Made by a program: the position numbers and the translations under genes. From NCBI RefSeq assembly GCF_008151785.1, contig NZ_CP036523.1:1674001-1738000 (forward strand): 64,000 nucleotides of DNA. The letters run 5' to 3'. Source of the DNA: Peptacetobacter hiranonis (lineage in GTDB: Bacteria; Bacillota; Clostridia; Peptostreptococcales; Peptostreptococcaceae). Shown here piece by piece: positions 34,833-44,279 of this stretch (its first letter is position 1; every line of letters starts with the position of its first letter). The notes under the pieces are model-generated. The model was not told the DNA's origin and ran no database searches. It was given only the letters and a program-made list of their open reading frames with translations.

Positions 34833-35984
34833 TTATAACATTTCTATGAATGCTTCAAATCTAGTTTTTAACTGTTCACTGTCTGACTGAGAGTAATCAG
34901 TTTCTAATGCTAAGAATGATATTCCTTTTTCTTTAGTAACAAATTCTTTTATTCTTGCACTTTCAACTGTGAAAGTATGGCAAGCAGTTAGAGATATGTC
35001 TATAACACCATCTATCTGGAATTCATCTATTAATTCATCAAGTAATTCTATTCTTCTGTCGTTATTCATCATGCATGAGCAACCTATCTTTAAGTATGCT
35101 TCTGCTATAGCTTCGTATACATCTGGATTTTCTTCGTCTACTAACCATCTGTTTGATCTTGGACCACCACAGTTTTCGTAAACAACAACATCTCCACCAG
35201 CTTCTTCTATTGCTGGAGCTATTTTATTTATAGCACCTGCTATTGGAGAACCAGTTATAAGTATTCTTGGTCTATTTGTTTTTTCATGTTCCTTTGAAGC
35301 ATAATCTGCTTTTATATCATCTATTAATTTTCTAAGCTCAGCTTTCATAGCTGGTCTGTCAAATTTGAACTGAGTCTGATATAAAACTCTGTGTATATCC
35401 ATTCCACTCATTGGAGGTGGATTAAGAGCTCCTAGTTTGAAGTATTCCATTAATAAAGCTCTTTCTTCATTTTTATCTTTTATAGCTGCTCTTATATCAT
35501 CTTCAGTTATTGTTATTCCATAGAATTCTTCTAATCTTTCTTTAAATCTTTTTATTTCTCCAGCCCATAGTTTTATACCTGCTTCATCAACTAGGTTAGG
35601 AAGATGCATTATATGAGTTGGCTTAACTTTTGCCATCTGTTCATACATTTTCTTTTTACCATCACAAGTTGTTTCTGCAGCTACTATATCACTGAAATAG
35701 AAGTATGGACATGTATCTGTTATAGCATGACCATAACTTGATTTAACCATTGGACATAGGTTTCTTGGTAATATTTTTTCAGCTTCTGGTATAGGTTCTT
35801 CACTAACACCACAAAGACCTACTGATATTGCTCCTGCAGCTAATATTATTTCTGTTGGAGTAAATGTACAATATGCACCAACTACTCTTTTACCTTCATC
35901 TTTTAATTTTTTTATTGCTAAGAAACCGTTTCTTCTAGCTTCTCCCCAGTTTTCAAACTGTTCTGGAAGTCCTACTGTTGTCAT
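34833..35984 (-). CDS. double-cubane-type 2-hydroxyacyl-CoA dehydratase relative
   Basis: A 383-residue iron-sulfur protein of the HgdB/HadC superfamily. Candidate cluster cysteines occur in GAYCTFTPTE, GLCGVS, NLCPMVKSS, DTCPYFYFS, ENCGGPRSNR and GCSCMMNNDRR, giving the two-lobed layout of this fold. The sequence is closest in my memory to stand-alone double-cubane cluster proteins, ATP-activated low-potential reductases, rather than to a true dehydratase subunit, because no second subunit or activator is adjacent. Such activators are needed and must be encoded elsewhere. ATG 35984 (AAGGGGTG upstream) is preferred over ATG 36032. A 22-bp palindrome and a TATAAT-containing promoter lie upstream. 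Confidence 0.8.
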   Translation of the reverse strand: MTTVGLPEQFENWGEARRNGFLAIKKLKDEGKRVVGAYCTFTPTEIILAAGAISVGLCGVSEEPIPEAEKILPRNLCPMVKSSYGHAITDTCPYFYFSDIVAAETTCDGKKKMYEQMAKVKPTHIMHLPNLVDEAGIKLWAGEIKRFKERLEEFYGITITEDDIRAAIKDKNEERALLMEYFKLGALNPPPMSGMDIHRVLYQTQFKFDRPAMKAELRKLIDDIKADYASKEHEKTNRPRILITGSPIAGAINKIAPAIEEAGGDVVVYENCGGPRSNRWLVDEENPDVYEAIAEAYLKIGCSCMMNNDRRIELLDELIDEFQIDGVIDISLTACHTFTVESARIKEFVTKEKGISFLALETDYSQSDSEQLKTRFEAFIEML

Positions 35985-36093
35985 CAAAACACACCCCTTA
36001 ATATATAATTTTGTAATATTTACATTTTCCATATTTAATTATATATCACCAAATTATACAATGGGAAAAATACAGCACTTTTTATAATAGTTT

Positions 36094-36115
36094 ATATCTA
36101 TAGTTATATAGATAT
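36094..36115. promoter_or_regulatory. 22-bp palindrome, operator candidate
   Basis: ATATCTATA-GTTA-TATAGATAT, perfect 9-bp arms. It lies about 50 bp upstream of the TATAAT box (near 36054-36059) of the double-cubane gene and downstream of the CWB2 gene, which is where an activator or redox repressor could bind. Confidence 0.45.
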
Positions 36116-36190
36116 GAATAGCTTTTATCTATATCATTATTTTTTATCTATCTCTTAAATACATTCATATAGCTTGTTTCTATATATTTT

Positions 36191-37612
36191 CTATTTACTC
36201 ATTATATCTTTCATCATTTTTTCTAAATCTTCACCATATCCACTTCCTGCCCAATTGTTAGACAGAGATTTTACTGTTTTACATTTTCCAAAAAGATCTG
36301 CAAAGTGTCTTGGATCTTTAGGATTTGATAATGGATATCCTTCTTTTCCTGCATATAGTGCTAAATGCTGTACCTGTGCTAATACACCATCCTCCCAACT
36401 ATCAAATCTAGTGTGGGCATTTTTATCCTTATCTCCTCCACCACCAGGAGTTTTTAATCCACAAGGATTTTTAAATGAAGCATCTAGTACCCCACCAAAT
36501 TTACAGTATCCAGTTTCTTTTGCACACTGTGCAACAACTAATGTAGGGTCTACACCATTTTCTACCGCTGTATTATATAATATAGGAAGTATTTCCATAA
36601 ATAAATCAGATGCATTTTTGCTTTCTGCCCATTTTTTACACTGTTCATATGTTGATGTTGGTTTTGAAAGTATACTTAATCCACTAGATACATTAGTACT
36701 AGAACTACTTGAGCTAGCCCGTCTTAAACAGTCCTCAAATATACTAGAACTAAGAGTCCCTATTTTTGATATTTTATTTGCTCCTTTGAACACTGATTTA
36801 TCAGATCCTTTAGACACAAGCATTAATGGAGCATCTTTTGCAAGAGTTGATCCAACTAGTGCATTTTTTAAATCATATCCATCTGCAACATAGTATTCTT
36901 TAGCATTTGGATAGAACTTATCTAGTATTATTTTATTAGTCTTATATCTATCTGATCCACCTAATCTTATGGCATTTGTAGATTTTACTAATTTATCAGA
37001 TATAACACTAGTACCTCCTATTGCATATGTTGTTACATTTTTAGTATTGTATTCTACATTTTTACCATTTGTAAGTATAACTGGCATACCATCTCTTGCC
37101 GCTGTAGATGCAATGCTTATACTATCTGCTTCACCCTTTACACCATTTGTAAGAGCTATTGATGTTATATTTTTTAACTGAGATATTTTATTAGCTACAC
37201 TGTAGCTAGTATTGTTCCTATCAGAACCACCTAATCTTTCTACACTTATACCTTTATCTTTTAAAGTATTTTCTACTGATTTTGATACAGCTGCTTCAAG
37301 TCCTATTATATATACTTTATTTACATTTTTTAATCTTTGCATTGTTTCTGTAGGTATACTATCCTTCTTTGTAAGAAGTATTGGTGCATTTGCTGCACCA
37401 GACAAACCACTTGCAGATAGACCATCTGCTATAGAATTATCTAAATTAACTAATATTGCAGTGCTATAATTTTGCTTATCTGCTATTAGCCCTGCTGTTT
37501 CGTATATATTTTTCCCCTCTATTATTTCCTTTTCCGCTGCCATTGCTGGAACTAAACTTCCTGCTGCCATTGTTGATGCTAAACATATTGTCATAGTCTT
37601 TTTTAAATTCAT
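36191..37612 (-). CDS. CWB2 cell-wall protein with C-terminal glucosaminidase-like domain
   Basis: A 473-residue secreted protein. A signal peptide (cleavage near AMA-AE, residue 25) is followed by three CWB2 repeats (about 27-290; motifs APILLTKKDSIP, RLGGSDRNNTS, RLGGSDRYKTN), which in Clostridioides anchor proteins to the wall polymer PSII. A Ser-rich linker (about 303-315) leads to a GH73/mannosyl-glycoprotein glucosaminidase-like domain (about 340-470: LVVAQCAKETGYC, FKNPCGLKTPGGGG, HFADLFG), where the Glu of AKETG is the likely acid catalyst. It is probably an autolysin. ATG 37612 is behind GGGAGG. The start of the operon and its control are not obvious. Confidence 0.9.
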   Translation of the reverse strand: MNLKKTMTICLASTMAAGSLVPAMAAEKEIIEGKNIYETAGLIADKQNYSTAILVNLDNSIADGLSASGLSGAANAPILLTKKDSIPTETMQRLKNVNKVYIIGLEAAVSKSVENTLKDKGISVERLGGSDRNNTSYSVANKISQLKNITSIALTNGVKGEADSISIASTAARDGMPVILTNGKNVEYNTKNVTTYAIGGTSVISDKLVKSTNAIRLGGSDRYKTNKIILDKFYPNAKEYYVADGYDLKNALVGSTLAKDAPLMLVSKGSDKSVFKGANKISKIGTLSSSIFEDCLRRASSSSSSTNVSSGLSILSKPTSTYEQCKKWAESKNASDLFMEILPILYNTAVENGVDPTLVVAQCAKETGYCKFGGVLDASFKNPCGLKTPGGGGDKDKNAHTRFDSWEDGVLAQVQHLALYAGKEGYPLSNPKDPRHFADLFGKCKTVKSLSNNWAGSGYGEDLEKMMKDIMSK

Positions 37613-37724
37613 TTTGAGTAAATTCCTCCCCTCGCATAATATATTAAAATTATGCTTTTTTATTTTTTACAATCAATTTATTAAGTAATTTACTCTTTTC
37701 TCGACAAATTAAACTCTCCTAAAT

Positions 37725-37759
37725 TAAAAAAGGCTAAGATTTAAAATCCTAGCCTTTTT
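37725..37759 (-). terminator. terminator of the cysteine desulfurase gene
   Basis: AGGCTAAGAT and ATCCTAGCCT arms with T-runs on both strands, 37731-37755. Confidence 0.85.
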
Positions 37760-37831
37760 ATATTATTACACAATTTCTATTCAGTTTCAAGGTTTACATA
37801 ACACTTATTATGTATCGTTTATTTTACTATT

Positions 37832-38995
37832 TTATTCATTATAAGCTTTTATTACTTCTTTTATAGCATTTAATGCATAATCTACATCTTCTTCTGTGTT
37901 GAAGTATCCAAAACTAAATCTTACTGTTCCTTGAGGGAATGTTCCTAGTGTTTTATGAGCAGATGGCGCACAATGCATACCTGGTCTTGTAGATATTCCA
38001 TAATTAACATCTAATTCATGGCATATTATACCATTGTCCATTCCTACAAAGTCTAAAGATACAACAGCTGTTCTATTTTCAGTATCTCTCTTACCTATTA
38101 TGAATCTTTCATCTATTTCTTCCATACCTTTTATAAATCTTTCAGTAAGCATCATTTCTTTTTTATGTATGTTTTCTATACCTACTTTTTTTATGTATTC
38201 AAGAGATGCATGTAATCCATATGTTCCTGGTATATTAGGAGTTCCACTTTCAAATTTATCAGGCATATATTCTGGCTGTATTTCTTCATCAGATTTACTT
38301 CCTGTTCCACCTTCTATAAAACTATCTACCTGAGGAACTAATTCATCAGTTATTAAGAATCCTCCCATACCCTGAGGTCCTAGTAATCCTTTATGTCCTG
38401 TAAAGCATAGTATGTCTATGTTCATTTCTTTCATATTCATTTCGAATACTCCTGCAGTCTGTGCAGCATCTACTATGAATATAACATTTTTTTCTTTACA
38501 TATTTTTCCTATTTCTTTTATTGGAAGTGCAGTACCACATACATTTGATGCTGCTGTCATTACAACTGCTCTAGTATCTTCTTTTATTGCAGCTTCTACA
38601 TCTTTTAAATCTATTTCCCCAACTTTATTGCACTGAACTCTAGTAAATGTTACTCCTCTAGTCTGTTCTAATTTTACAAGTGGTCTCATAACTGCATTAT
38701 GTTCAACTGAAGATACTACTACGTGATCTCCTTCTTTTAATAATCCTTTTAAAACTGTATTCATAGATTCTGTTATATTTTTAGTAAATACAACATTTTC
38801 TGGTTTATCAAATCCAAATAACTCTGCTAACATTTCTCTTGTTTCAAGTACAACAAATCCTGCACTTAAAGCTGAAGAATATGCTCCTCTATTTACATTT
38901 CCTCCAACACTTTCAACATACTCTTTTATAGCATCCCCAACACCTGGTGCTTTCGGGAATGATGTTGCCCCATTATCACAATATACTTTTCTCAT
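37832..38995 (-). CDS. cysteine desulfurase family protein (selenium/sulfur delivery)
   Basis: A 387-residue class V aminotransferase fold. The PLP lysine is in DILCFTGHKGLLGPQG (near residue 200), the PLP Asp in FIVDAAQTAG, and the mobile active-site Cys in GISTRPGMHCAPSAH, the pattern of SufS/CsdB-like enzymes. It releases sulfur or selenium from (seleno)cysteine. The context favours selenium: divergent from it are YedE-like, TusA-like and DUF3343 genes that usually travel with this subfamily in selenium-using bacteria. ATG 38995 (GGAGGGG upstream) is chosen over ATG 39013. The gene is a single unit. Confidence 0.88.
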   Translation of the reverse strand: MRKVYCDNGATSFPKAPGVGDAIKEYVESVGGNVNRGAYSSALSAGFVVLETREMLAELFGFDKPENVVFTKNITESMNTVLKGLLKEGDHVVVSSVEHNAVMRPLVKLEQTRGVTFTRVQCNKVGEIDLKDVEAAIKEDTRAVVMTAASNVCGTALPIKEIGKICKEKNVIFIVDAAQTAGVFEMNMKEMNIDILCFTGHKGLLGPQGMGGFLITDELVPQVDSFIEGGTGSKSDEEIQPEYMPDKFESGTPNIPGTYGLHASLEYIKKVGIENIHKKEMMLTERFIKGMEEIDERFIIGKRDTENRTAVVSLDFVGMDNGIICHELDVNYGISTRPGMHCAPSAHKTLGTFPQGTVRFSFGYFNTEEDVDYALNAIKEVIKAYNE

Positions 38996-39287
38996 ATTCT
39001 TTCCCCTCCGCATTGATTTATAATTTATATTTCGTATATAAAATATAATATTTATACTTACCTATATTATATCAGAATATATTTTTTTTGATAATTATTT
39101 TAGCATTCTTTTGATATTTTTTTAAATTTTTATTATTTTTTAATGTTAAACGTTTTTTTCTATATTTTTTACTTTTAATATAGTTTTTTTCTATAGTGTA
39201 TCATATTTCTTAATTGTTGCATACAAATATGTTATTATGTGATTGGGTAATGCTTGCCCCAAAAAGTAAACAGGAGGTACTTTCATA

Positions 39288-40379
39288 ATGAAAGAAAAGA
39301 GAAATATCATTATTGGTGGTGCTGTTATAGGTATAATGGCTGTTATATCAGTTATGCTTGGTAACCCTAAAAACATGGGGATCTGTATAGCTTGCTTCAT
39401 CAGAGATACTGCTGGTGCTCTAAGCTTACATCAGGCTCCTATTGTACAGTATGTAAGACCAGAAATCATAGGATTCATATTAGGTTCATTTATCCTTGCA
39501 TTTGCTAGCAAGGAATTCAGTTCAAGAGGAGGATCTTCTCCACTTATAAGATTCTGCCTTGGATTTATAGTTATGGTTGGTGCATTAATGTTCTTAGGAT
39601 GCCCAACAAGAATGGTTTTAAGATTAGCTGGTGGTGACTGGAATGCCATAGCTGGTTTAGCTGGATTCGTAGTAGGTATACTTATAGGTATAGTTTTCTT
39701 AAACAAAGGTTTCACTTTAAAAAGAAACTACAAACAGTCTAAATTAGAAGGATTTATAATGCCTGCAATATGCGTATTCTTATTCATATTACTTGCAGTT
39801 AACTCTACTCTTCTTGTATTCTCTACAGAAGGACCAGGTTCAATGCATGCTCCAATATTCTTCGCACTTGCAGTTGGTCTTATAGCTGGTGCTATATGCC
39901 AGAAAACAAGACTTTGTATGGCTGGTGGTATAAGAGATATAGTTTTATTCAAAGACTTCTATCTTGTAAGCGGATTTATAGCTATGCTTGTTGGTGCTTT
40001 CATAGCTAACTTAATAACTCATCAGTTTGCTCCTGGATTTGCAGATCAGCCAGTTGCTCATACAGATGCTTTATGGAACTTCTTAGGAATGGTTGTTTGT
40101 GGTTGGGGTTCTATACTTCTTGGTGGATGCCCAATGAGACAGTTAGTTTTATCAGGTGAAGGTAACGTTGACTCATCTATAACTATATTAGGTCTTTTAG
40201 TTGGTGCTGCATTCTGCCATAACTTCAAACTTGCATCTTCTCCAGAAGGACCTACTCCAAACGGAATGATAGCTATAGGAATATGTGTTGTTGTTCTTCT
40301 TATAATATCTTACTTTGGATGCAAAGCCGGAAACGAAAAAAAGGTTGCTCCAAAAACAAGTGTTAAAGTAGAAGCTTAA
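39288..40379 (+). CDS. yedE: YedE-like selenium-metabolism membrane protein
   Basis: A 363-residue protein with ten or so membrane helices. Conserved cysteine motifs of the YeeE/YedE family are present in pairs: GICIACFIRD, FLGCPTRM, CQKTRLCMAGGIRD and LGGCPMRQ. These cysteines are thought to relay thiosulfate or a selenium species through the membrane. Because the next genes are TusA-like and DUF3343, this is the selenium-linked YedE subfamily. ATG 39288 has AGGAGG upstream. It is followed by the TusA-like gene after an 80-bp spacer and probably shares its transcript. Confidence 0.88.
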   Translation: MKEKRNIIIGGAVIGIMAVISVMLGNPKNMGICIACFIRDTAGALSLHQAPIVQYVRPEIIGFILGSFILAFASKEFSSRGGSSPLIRFCLGFIVMVGALMFLGCPTRMVLRLAGGDWNAIAGLAGFVVGILIGIVFLNKGFTLKRNYKQSKLEGFIMPAICVFLFILLAVNSTLLVFSTEGPGSMHAPIFFALAVGLIAGAICQKTRLCMAGGIRDIVLFKDFYLVSGFIAMLVGAFIANLITHQFAPGFADQPVAHTDALWNFLGMVVCGWGSILLGGCPMRQLVLSGEGNVDSSITILGLLVGAAFCHNFKLASSPEGPTPNGMIAIGICVVVLLIISYFGCKAGNEKKVAPKTSVKVEA

Positions 40380-40459
40380 TAAAGTAGTTTTAATTTTTTC
40401 GGAATAGATATAAACTATATAATATAGCTCTAAATTTTTTATAAAGGAGATGTTTTGTA

Positions 40460-40666
40460 ATGAGAATAGATGCTAGAGGCTTATCTTGCCCACAGCCAGT
40501 TTTAATGACTAAAAAAGGTGTTGCTGAAAGTCCAAATGGTGTTGAAGTATTAGTAGACAACATGACTGCTTGCAACAACGTTAAAAAATTCTTAAAAAAT
40601 GCAGGCTTCAACGTTACAGTTGAAGAAGTAGGAGATGAAGAGTTCTTAATCTCTTCTTCAAAATAG
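40460..40666 (+). CDS. TusA-like sulfur/selenium carrier protein
   Basis: A 68-residue TusA-fold protein with the active Cys10 in GLSCPQPV (CPxP motif). It carries a persulfide or perselenide. In many anaerobes the equivalent gene is YedF, where this domain is fused to a DsrE-like domain; here it is only the TusA half. ATG 40460 has AAAGGAG upstream. The DUF3343 gene starts one base after its stop codon. Confidence 0.9.
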   Translation: MRIDARGLSCPQPVLMTKKGVAESPNGVEVLVDNMTACNNVKKFLKNAGFNVTVEEVGDEEFLISSSK

Positions 40667-40667
40667 T

Positions 40668-40904
40668 ATGACTTATTTTTCAACATTTTTCACTCACTCT
40701 GGAGCTATAAAATTCTCTAAACTTTGTATAGATAAGGGGATACCTAGTGATTCAGGTCCAGTTCCTAGAAAGTTAAGTTCTAACTGTGGAATAGGTGTTA
40801 AATTTGAATACGATGGACCACACGAAGATTTATACACAGAAGATATGGAAAGAGTGTACACTCTTGAAAATAATGTCTATACTTTAATAGCAGATTATGA
40901 CTAA
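40668..40904 (+). CDS. DUF3343 putative Se/S carrier-like protein
   Basis: A 78-residue protein of the DUF3343 (putative Se/S carrier-like) family: FFTHSGAIKFSK, PVPRKLSSNCGIGVKF with a single conserved Cys, and a Tyr/Asp-rich end. No ribosome site precedes ATG 40668, and the upstream TAG ends one base earlier, so it depends on translational coupling with the TusA-like gene. The family co-occurs with YedE and YedF in selenium gene clusters. Its chemistry is unproven. Confidence 0.85.
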   Translation: MTYFSTFFTHSGAIKFSKLCIDKGIPSDSGPVPRKLSSNCGIGVKFEYDGPHEDLYTEDMERVYTLENNVYTLIADYD

Positions 40905-40909
40905 AAATT

Positions 40910-40939
40910 AGCCCTTAGCTTTTAAGCTGAGGGCTTTTT
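40910..40939 (+). terminator. terminator of the yedE operon
   Basis: AGCCCTTAGC and GCTGAGGGCT arms followed by TTTTT. Confidence 0.85.
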
Positions 40940-40960
40940 AATTACAATATTATTAATATT

Positions 40961-40989
40961 AAAAAGCTCCTAGTTTTTTTCTAAGAGCT
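40961..40989 (-). terminator. terminator of the AI-2E-family gene
   Basis: Minus-strand AGCTCTTAG pairs with CTAGGAGCT, followed by five T. Confidence 0.75.
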
Positions 40990-41002
40990 TTTATTATTGT
41001 AT

Positions 41003-42166
41003 TTAATTCATATAATCATCCGTATTTACAGGTAATCCCTTCTTATCTAATCTTTCTTCTGTTACATCTTTTATTATTGAGTAGATAAATGCAAATAGTG
41101 GAACTCCAAGTAACATTCCTACTAATCCTAAGAACTTACCTGCTATAAGCAGTGCAAATAATATCCAGAATGCAGATACACCGATTGAATCTCCAAGTAT
41201 CTTAGGTCCTATTACATTTCCGTCAAGCTGCTGTATTATAAGTATTATTATAAGTAACCAGAAAGCCTTTATAGGACTTACAAACCGGACAAGTATAACT
41301 GATGGTATCGCTCCAAAGAACGGACCAAAGAATGGTATTACATTTGTTACACCAACTATTACTGTTACAAGTAGTGTATAAGGCATCTTGAATATAGTTA
41401 AAATTACAAATGTTATTATCGCTATTATAAATGAATCTAATATTTTTCCACCTAAGAATTTACCAAAGATCTTATTAGCTCTATGGGTTAACTCTAATAT
41501 TTTATAAGAATGTTCTCTATTAAATATCGCATAAGTTATCTTTTTTGATATAGCAAAGAATTTTTCTTTATCTTTTAATAAATATATAGAAACTATAACC
41601 CCTAAAACTATATTCCATAAACTAGAAATAACAACCATTATTGTATTACCTATAACTGGTATTATATCTGTCATAAAGTTCATAATGAAATCTGTAAGCT
41701 CTTTCCACTTTGATTCTAGTATTTCCATACTAGCTGGAGTTAAGTTAAATTCTTCTATAAGCTTGTTTATCATTACTGTAGCATTATTCACATAGTTTGG
41801 AATATCATTGAATAATCCTATTATACTTTCTAAAAGTTCAGGCCATACAAAGTGTACAAATAAATAGCAAAGTGTACCAGCTACAAGGTAAGTTAATAAC
41901 ATTGATATCGCCCTTACCCTTGCAGGACTTTTTCCCTTCATCTTTTCAGAAATTATTCTGTTTTCTATAAATTTCAATATAAAATTCAGCAAATATGCTA
42001 TAGCAAATCCAATTATAAACGGATATAAAATAGCTATAAAATCACTGATTTTATTTGAAAATACTTTTACTTGAGAGCTTATCAAGTAGAATACTATACT
42101 GCAGGCAATCACTATAAATGAATATACTGCAACAGTCGTGTATTTTCTATTCCAGTCTATTTTCAT
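41003..42166 (-). CDS. AI-2E-family transporter
   Basis: A 387-residue membrane protein with about eight helices in the AI-2E (PerM-like) arrangement: two N-terminal helices, a long amphipathic region (about 95-150), and a C-terminal pack containing NVIPFFGPFFGAIPSVI and LDGNVIGPKILGDSIG, the family's best-conserved segments. Members are linked to autoinducer-2 export or Na+/H+ exchange; the role here is open. ATG 42166 has GGAGGGG upstream. It is a single gene with its own terminator. Confidence 0.9.
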   Translation of the reverse strand: MKIDWNRKYTTVAVYSFIVIACSIVFYLISSQVKVFSNKISDFIAILYPFIIGFAIAYLLNFILKFIENRIISEKMKGKSPARVRAISMLLTYLVAGTLCYLFVHFVWPELLESIIGLFNDIPNYVNNATVMINKLIEEFNLTPASMEILESKWKELTDFIMNFMTDIIPVIGNTIMVVISSLWNIVLGVIVSIYLLKDKEKFFAISKKITYAIFNREHSYKILELTHRANKIFGKFLGGKILDSFIIAIITFVILTIFKMPYTLLVTVIVGVTNVIPFFGPFFGAIPSVILVRFVSPIKAFWLLIIILIIQQLDGNVIGPKILGDSIGVSAFWILFALLIAGKFLGLVGMLLGVPLFAFIYSIIKDVTEERLDKKGLPVNTDDYMN

Positions 42167-42254
42167 ATTTCCCCTCCTCTTCTCAATAACTAGATTCTAT
42201 CATAAAAACGACTTTTTTTTAACCTAATCATTACATTGTTAAAAAAATTTTACA

Positions 42255-42298
42255 TAAAAAACACCACAAACAAATTTTATCATATTTGCTTATGGTGT
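42255..42298 (-). terminator. terminator of the ABC exporter pair
   Basis: Minus-strand ACACCATAAGCAAAT pairs with ATTTGTTTGTGGTGT, followed by TTTTTTATG. Confidence 0.8.
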
Positions 42299-42398
42299 TT
42301 TATATTTTTAAACTATATTTAGTTTTGTTTTATTTTATAAAATCTATATATCACAATTAAATCTATATATCCCTAGTTTATTATTATTTAAATTAAAC

Positions 42399-44279
42399 TT
42401 ACATCGCTTCGTCATCTTCAAACTGAGAATTGTATAGCTTAGCATAGAAACCATCTTTTGCTAATAACTCTTCGTGGCTTCCCTGTTCAACTATATCCCC
42501 TTCGTTCATTACAAGAATCATATCTGCATCTTTAATTGTAGATAGTCTATGTGCAATTATAAAGCTTGTTCTACCTTCCATTAAATTGTCCATAGCTTTC
42601 TGTATAAGAAGCTCTGTTCTTGTATCTACTGAACTAGTTGCCTCATCTAGTATTAAAATCTTAGGATCTGCAAGTATAGCTCTTGCTATTGTAAGAAGCT
42701 GCTTCTGTCCCTGTGAAACATTACTTGCTTCTTCATCTAATACCATATCATATCCATCATTTAAAGTTTTTATAAAATGATGAACATTGGCAGATTTTGC
42801 AGCTTCAACTACTTCTTCATCAGTGGCATCTAATTTTCCGTATCTTATATTTTCTTTTATTGTTCCATTGAATAACCAAGTATCCTGTAAAACCATACCA
42901 AATGCTTCTCTAAGCTCTGAACGGTTAAAGTTTCTAATATCGTGTCCATCTATTTTTATAGATCCGCTATTAACATCATAGAATCTCATAAGAAGTTTAA
43001 CTATTGTAGTTTTTCCTGCTCCTGTTGGTCCAACTATAGCTATCTTCTGACCTTTTTTCACATTTACAGAGAAATCGTGTATTATAGTTTTGTTTTCTTT
43101 ATATCCGAAGTTTACATGTTCAAATTCTATATTACCTTTTATATCATTTGCATCTGCAGGATTTATAACTGTCTGGTCTTCCTCTTCTTCATCTAAGAAT
43201 TCAAATACCCTTTCAGCTGCTGCAGCTGTAGACTGTAACTGGTTTGCTACCTGAGCAAGCTGGTTTATAGGCTGAGTAAAGTTTCTAACATACTGTATGA
43301 ATGACTGTATATCCCCAACTTCTATAGTCTTTCTTATAGCTAACCATCCACCAAGTATAGAAACCATAACATATCCTAAGTTTCCTATAAATGCCATAAG
43401 TGGCTGCATCATACCTGATAAGAACTGAGATCTCCAAGCAGAATCGTAAAGTTCATCATTTAATTTATTAAATTCTTCTGTTACCTCTTCTTCTTTGTTG
43501 AATACCCTAACTATCTGATGTCCACCGTAGTTTTCTTCAACAAGACCATTAACATGTCCTAAAAATCTCTGCTGTTTTTTGAAATATTTTTGTGATCTTC
43601 CAACAACTTTTCTAACTGCAAACATTGACAGTGGAATTATAACAAGTGCTGCTAAAGTCATTATCCAACTTATCGAAAGCATCATTATAAGTATACCAAC
43701 CATAGTTGTTACAGATGTTATAAGCTGTGTTAAACTCTGATTTAAACTCATTCCAAGTGTATCTATATCATTTGTTATTCTTGAAAGTATTTCCCCGTGT
43801 GTCTTAGTATCGAAATATTTCATTGGCATTCTATTTATTTTTTCTAATATCTGATTTCTCATTTCATAAGATATTTTCTGAGAAATTCCACTCATTATAT
43901 ATCCCTGAATAAATGAGAACAGAGCACTTACTAAGTAAAGACATACTAATATTAGAAGTATCTTTTCTATAGCACCAAAGTCTATTCCACCTGTACCAGA
44001 TACCTTTGCCATTAAGCCTTCAAATATCTTTGTAGTCGCTTTACCTAATATCTTAGGTCCAACTATTGAAAATACTGTACTTCCTATTGCAAATAATAAT
44101 ACTGCAATAATGGCTATTTTATATTTTGACATGTATTTCATAAGCTGCTTCATAGTACCACTAAAATCATTAGCTTTTTCACCCATCGCAGCACCATGTC
44201 CATGACCCATCGGTCCACGTCCCATTGGTCCACCTTTCATCGGACCGCCTGGCATTCTTTTCATATCACTATTACTCAT
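42399..44279 (-). CDS. ABC exporter half-transporter, subunit 2
   Basis: A 626-residue exporter. An unusual N-terminal extension (about residues 5-36) is made of Met, Pro, Gly and His in repeats of the GPMGRGPMGHGHG type, followed by six membrane helices (about 55-340) and an ATPase domain with Walker A GPTGAGKT, signature VSQGQ and Walker B ILILDEATSSVD. It probably pairs with the preceding 752-residue half to form a heterodimeric multidrug exporter (LmrCD/BmrCD-like). ATG 44279 overlaps the end of the upstream gene by 8 bp (ATGAGTAA), so both are translationally coupled. Confidence 0.92.
   Translation of the reverse strand: MSNSDMKRMPGGPMKGGPMGRGPMGHGHGAAMGEKANDFSGTMKQLMKYMSKYKIAIIAVLLFAIGSTVFSIVGPKILGKATTKIFEGLMAKVSGTGGIDFGAIEKILLILVCLYLVSALFSFIQGYIMSGISQKISYEMRNQILEKINRMPMKYFDTKTHGEILSRITNDIDTLGMSLNQSLTQLITSVTTMVGILIMMLSISWIMTLAALVIIPLSMFAVRKVVGRSQKYFKKQQRFLGHVNGLVEENYGGHQIVRVFNKEEEVTEEFNKLNDELYDSAWRSQFLSGMMQPLMAFIGNLGYVMVSILGGWLAIRKTIEVGDIQSFIQYVRNFTQPINQLAQVANQLQSTAAAAERVFEFLDEEEEDQTVINPADANDIKGNIEFEHVNFGYKENKTIIHDFSVNVKKGQKIAIVGPTGAGKTTIVKLLMRFYDVNSGSIKIDGHDIRNFNRSELREAFGMVLQDTWLFNGTIKENIRYGKLDATDEEVVEAAKSANVHHFIKTLNDGYDMVLDEEASNVSQGQKQLLTIARAILADPKILILDEATSSVDTRTELLIQKAMDNLMEGRTSFIIAHRLSTIKDADMILVMNEGDIVEQGSHEELLAKDGFYAKLYNSQFEDDEAM

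Noticed and set aside
36174-36893. Long plus-strand open frame of 239 codons
   Set aside because: It is fully antisense to the CWB2/glucosaminidase gene, has no ribosome site and reads as the complement of that protein's codons.
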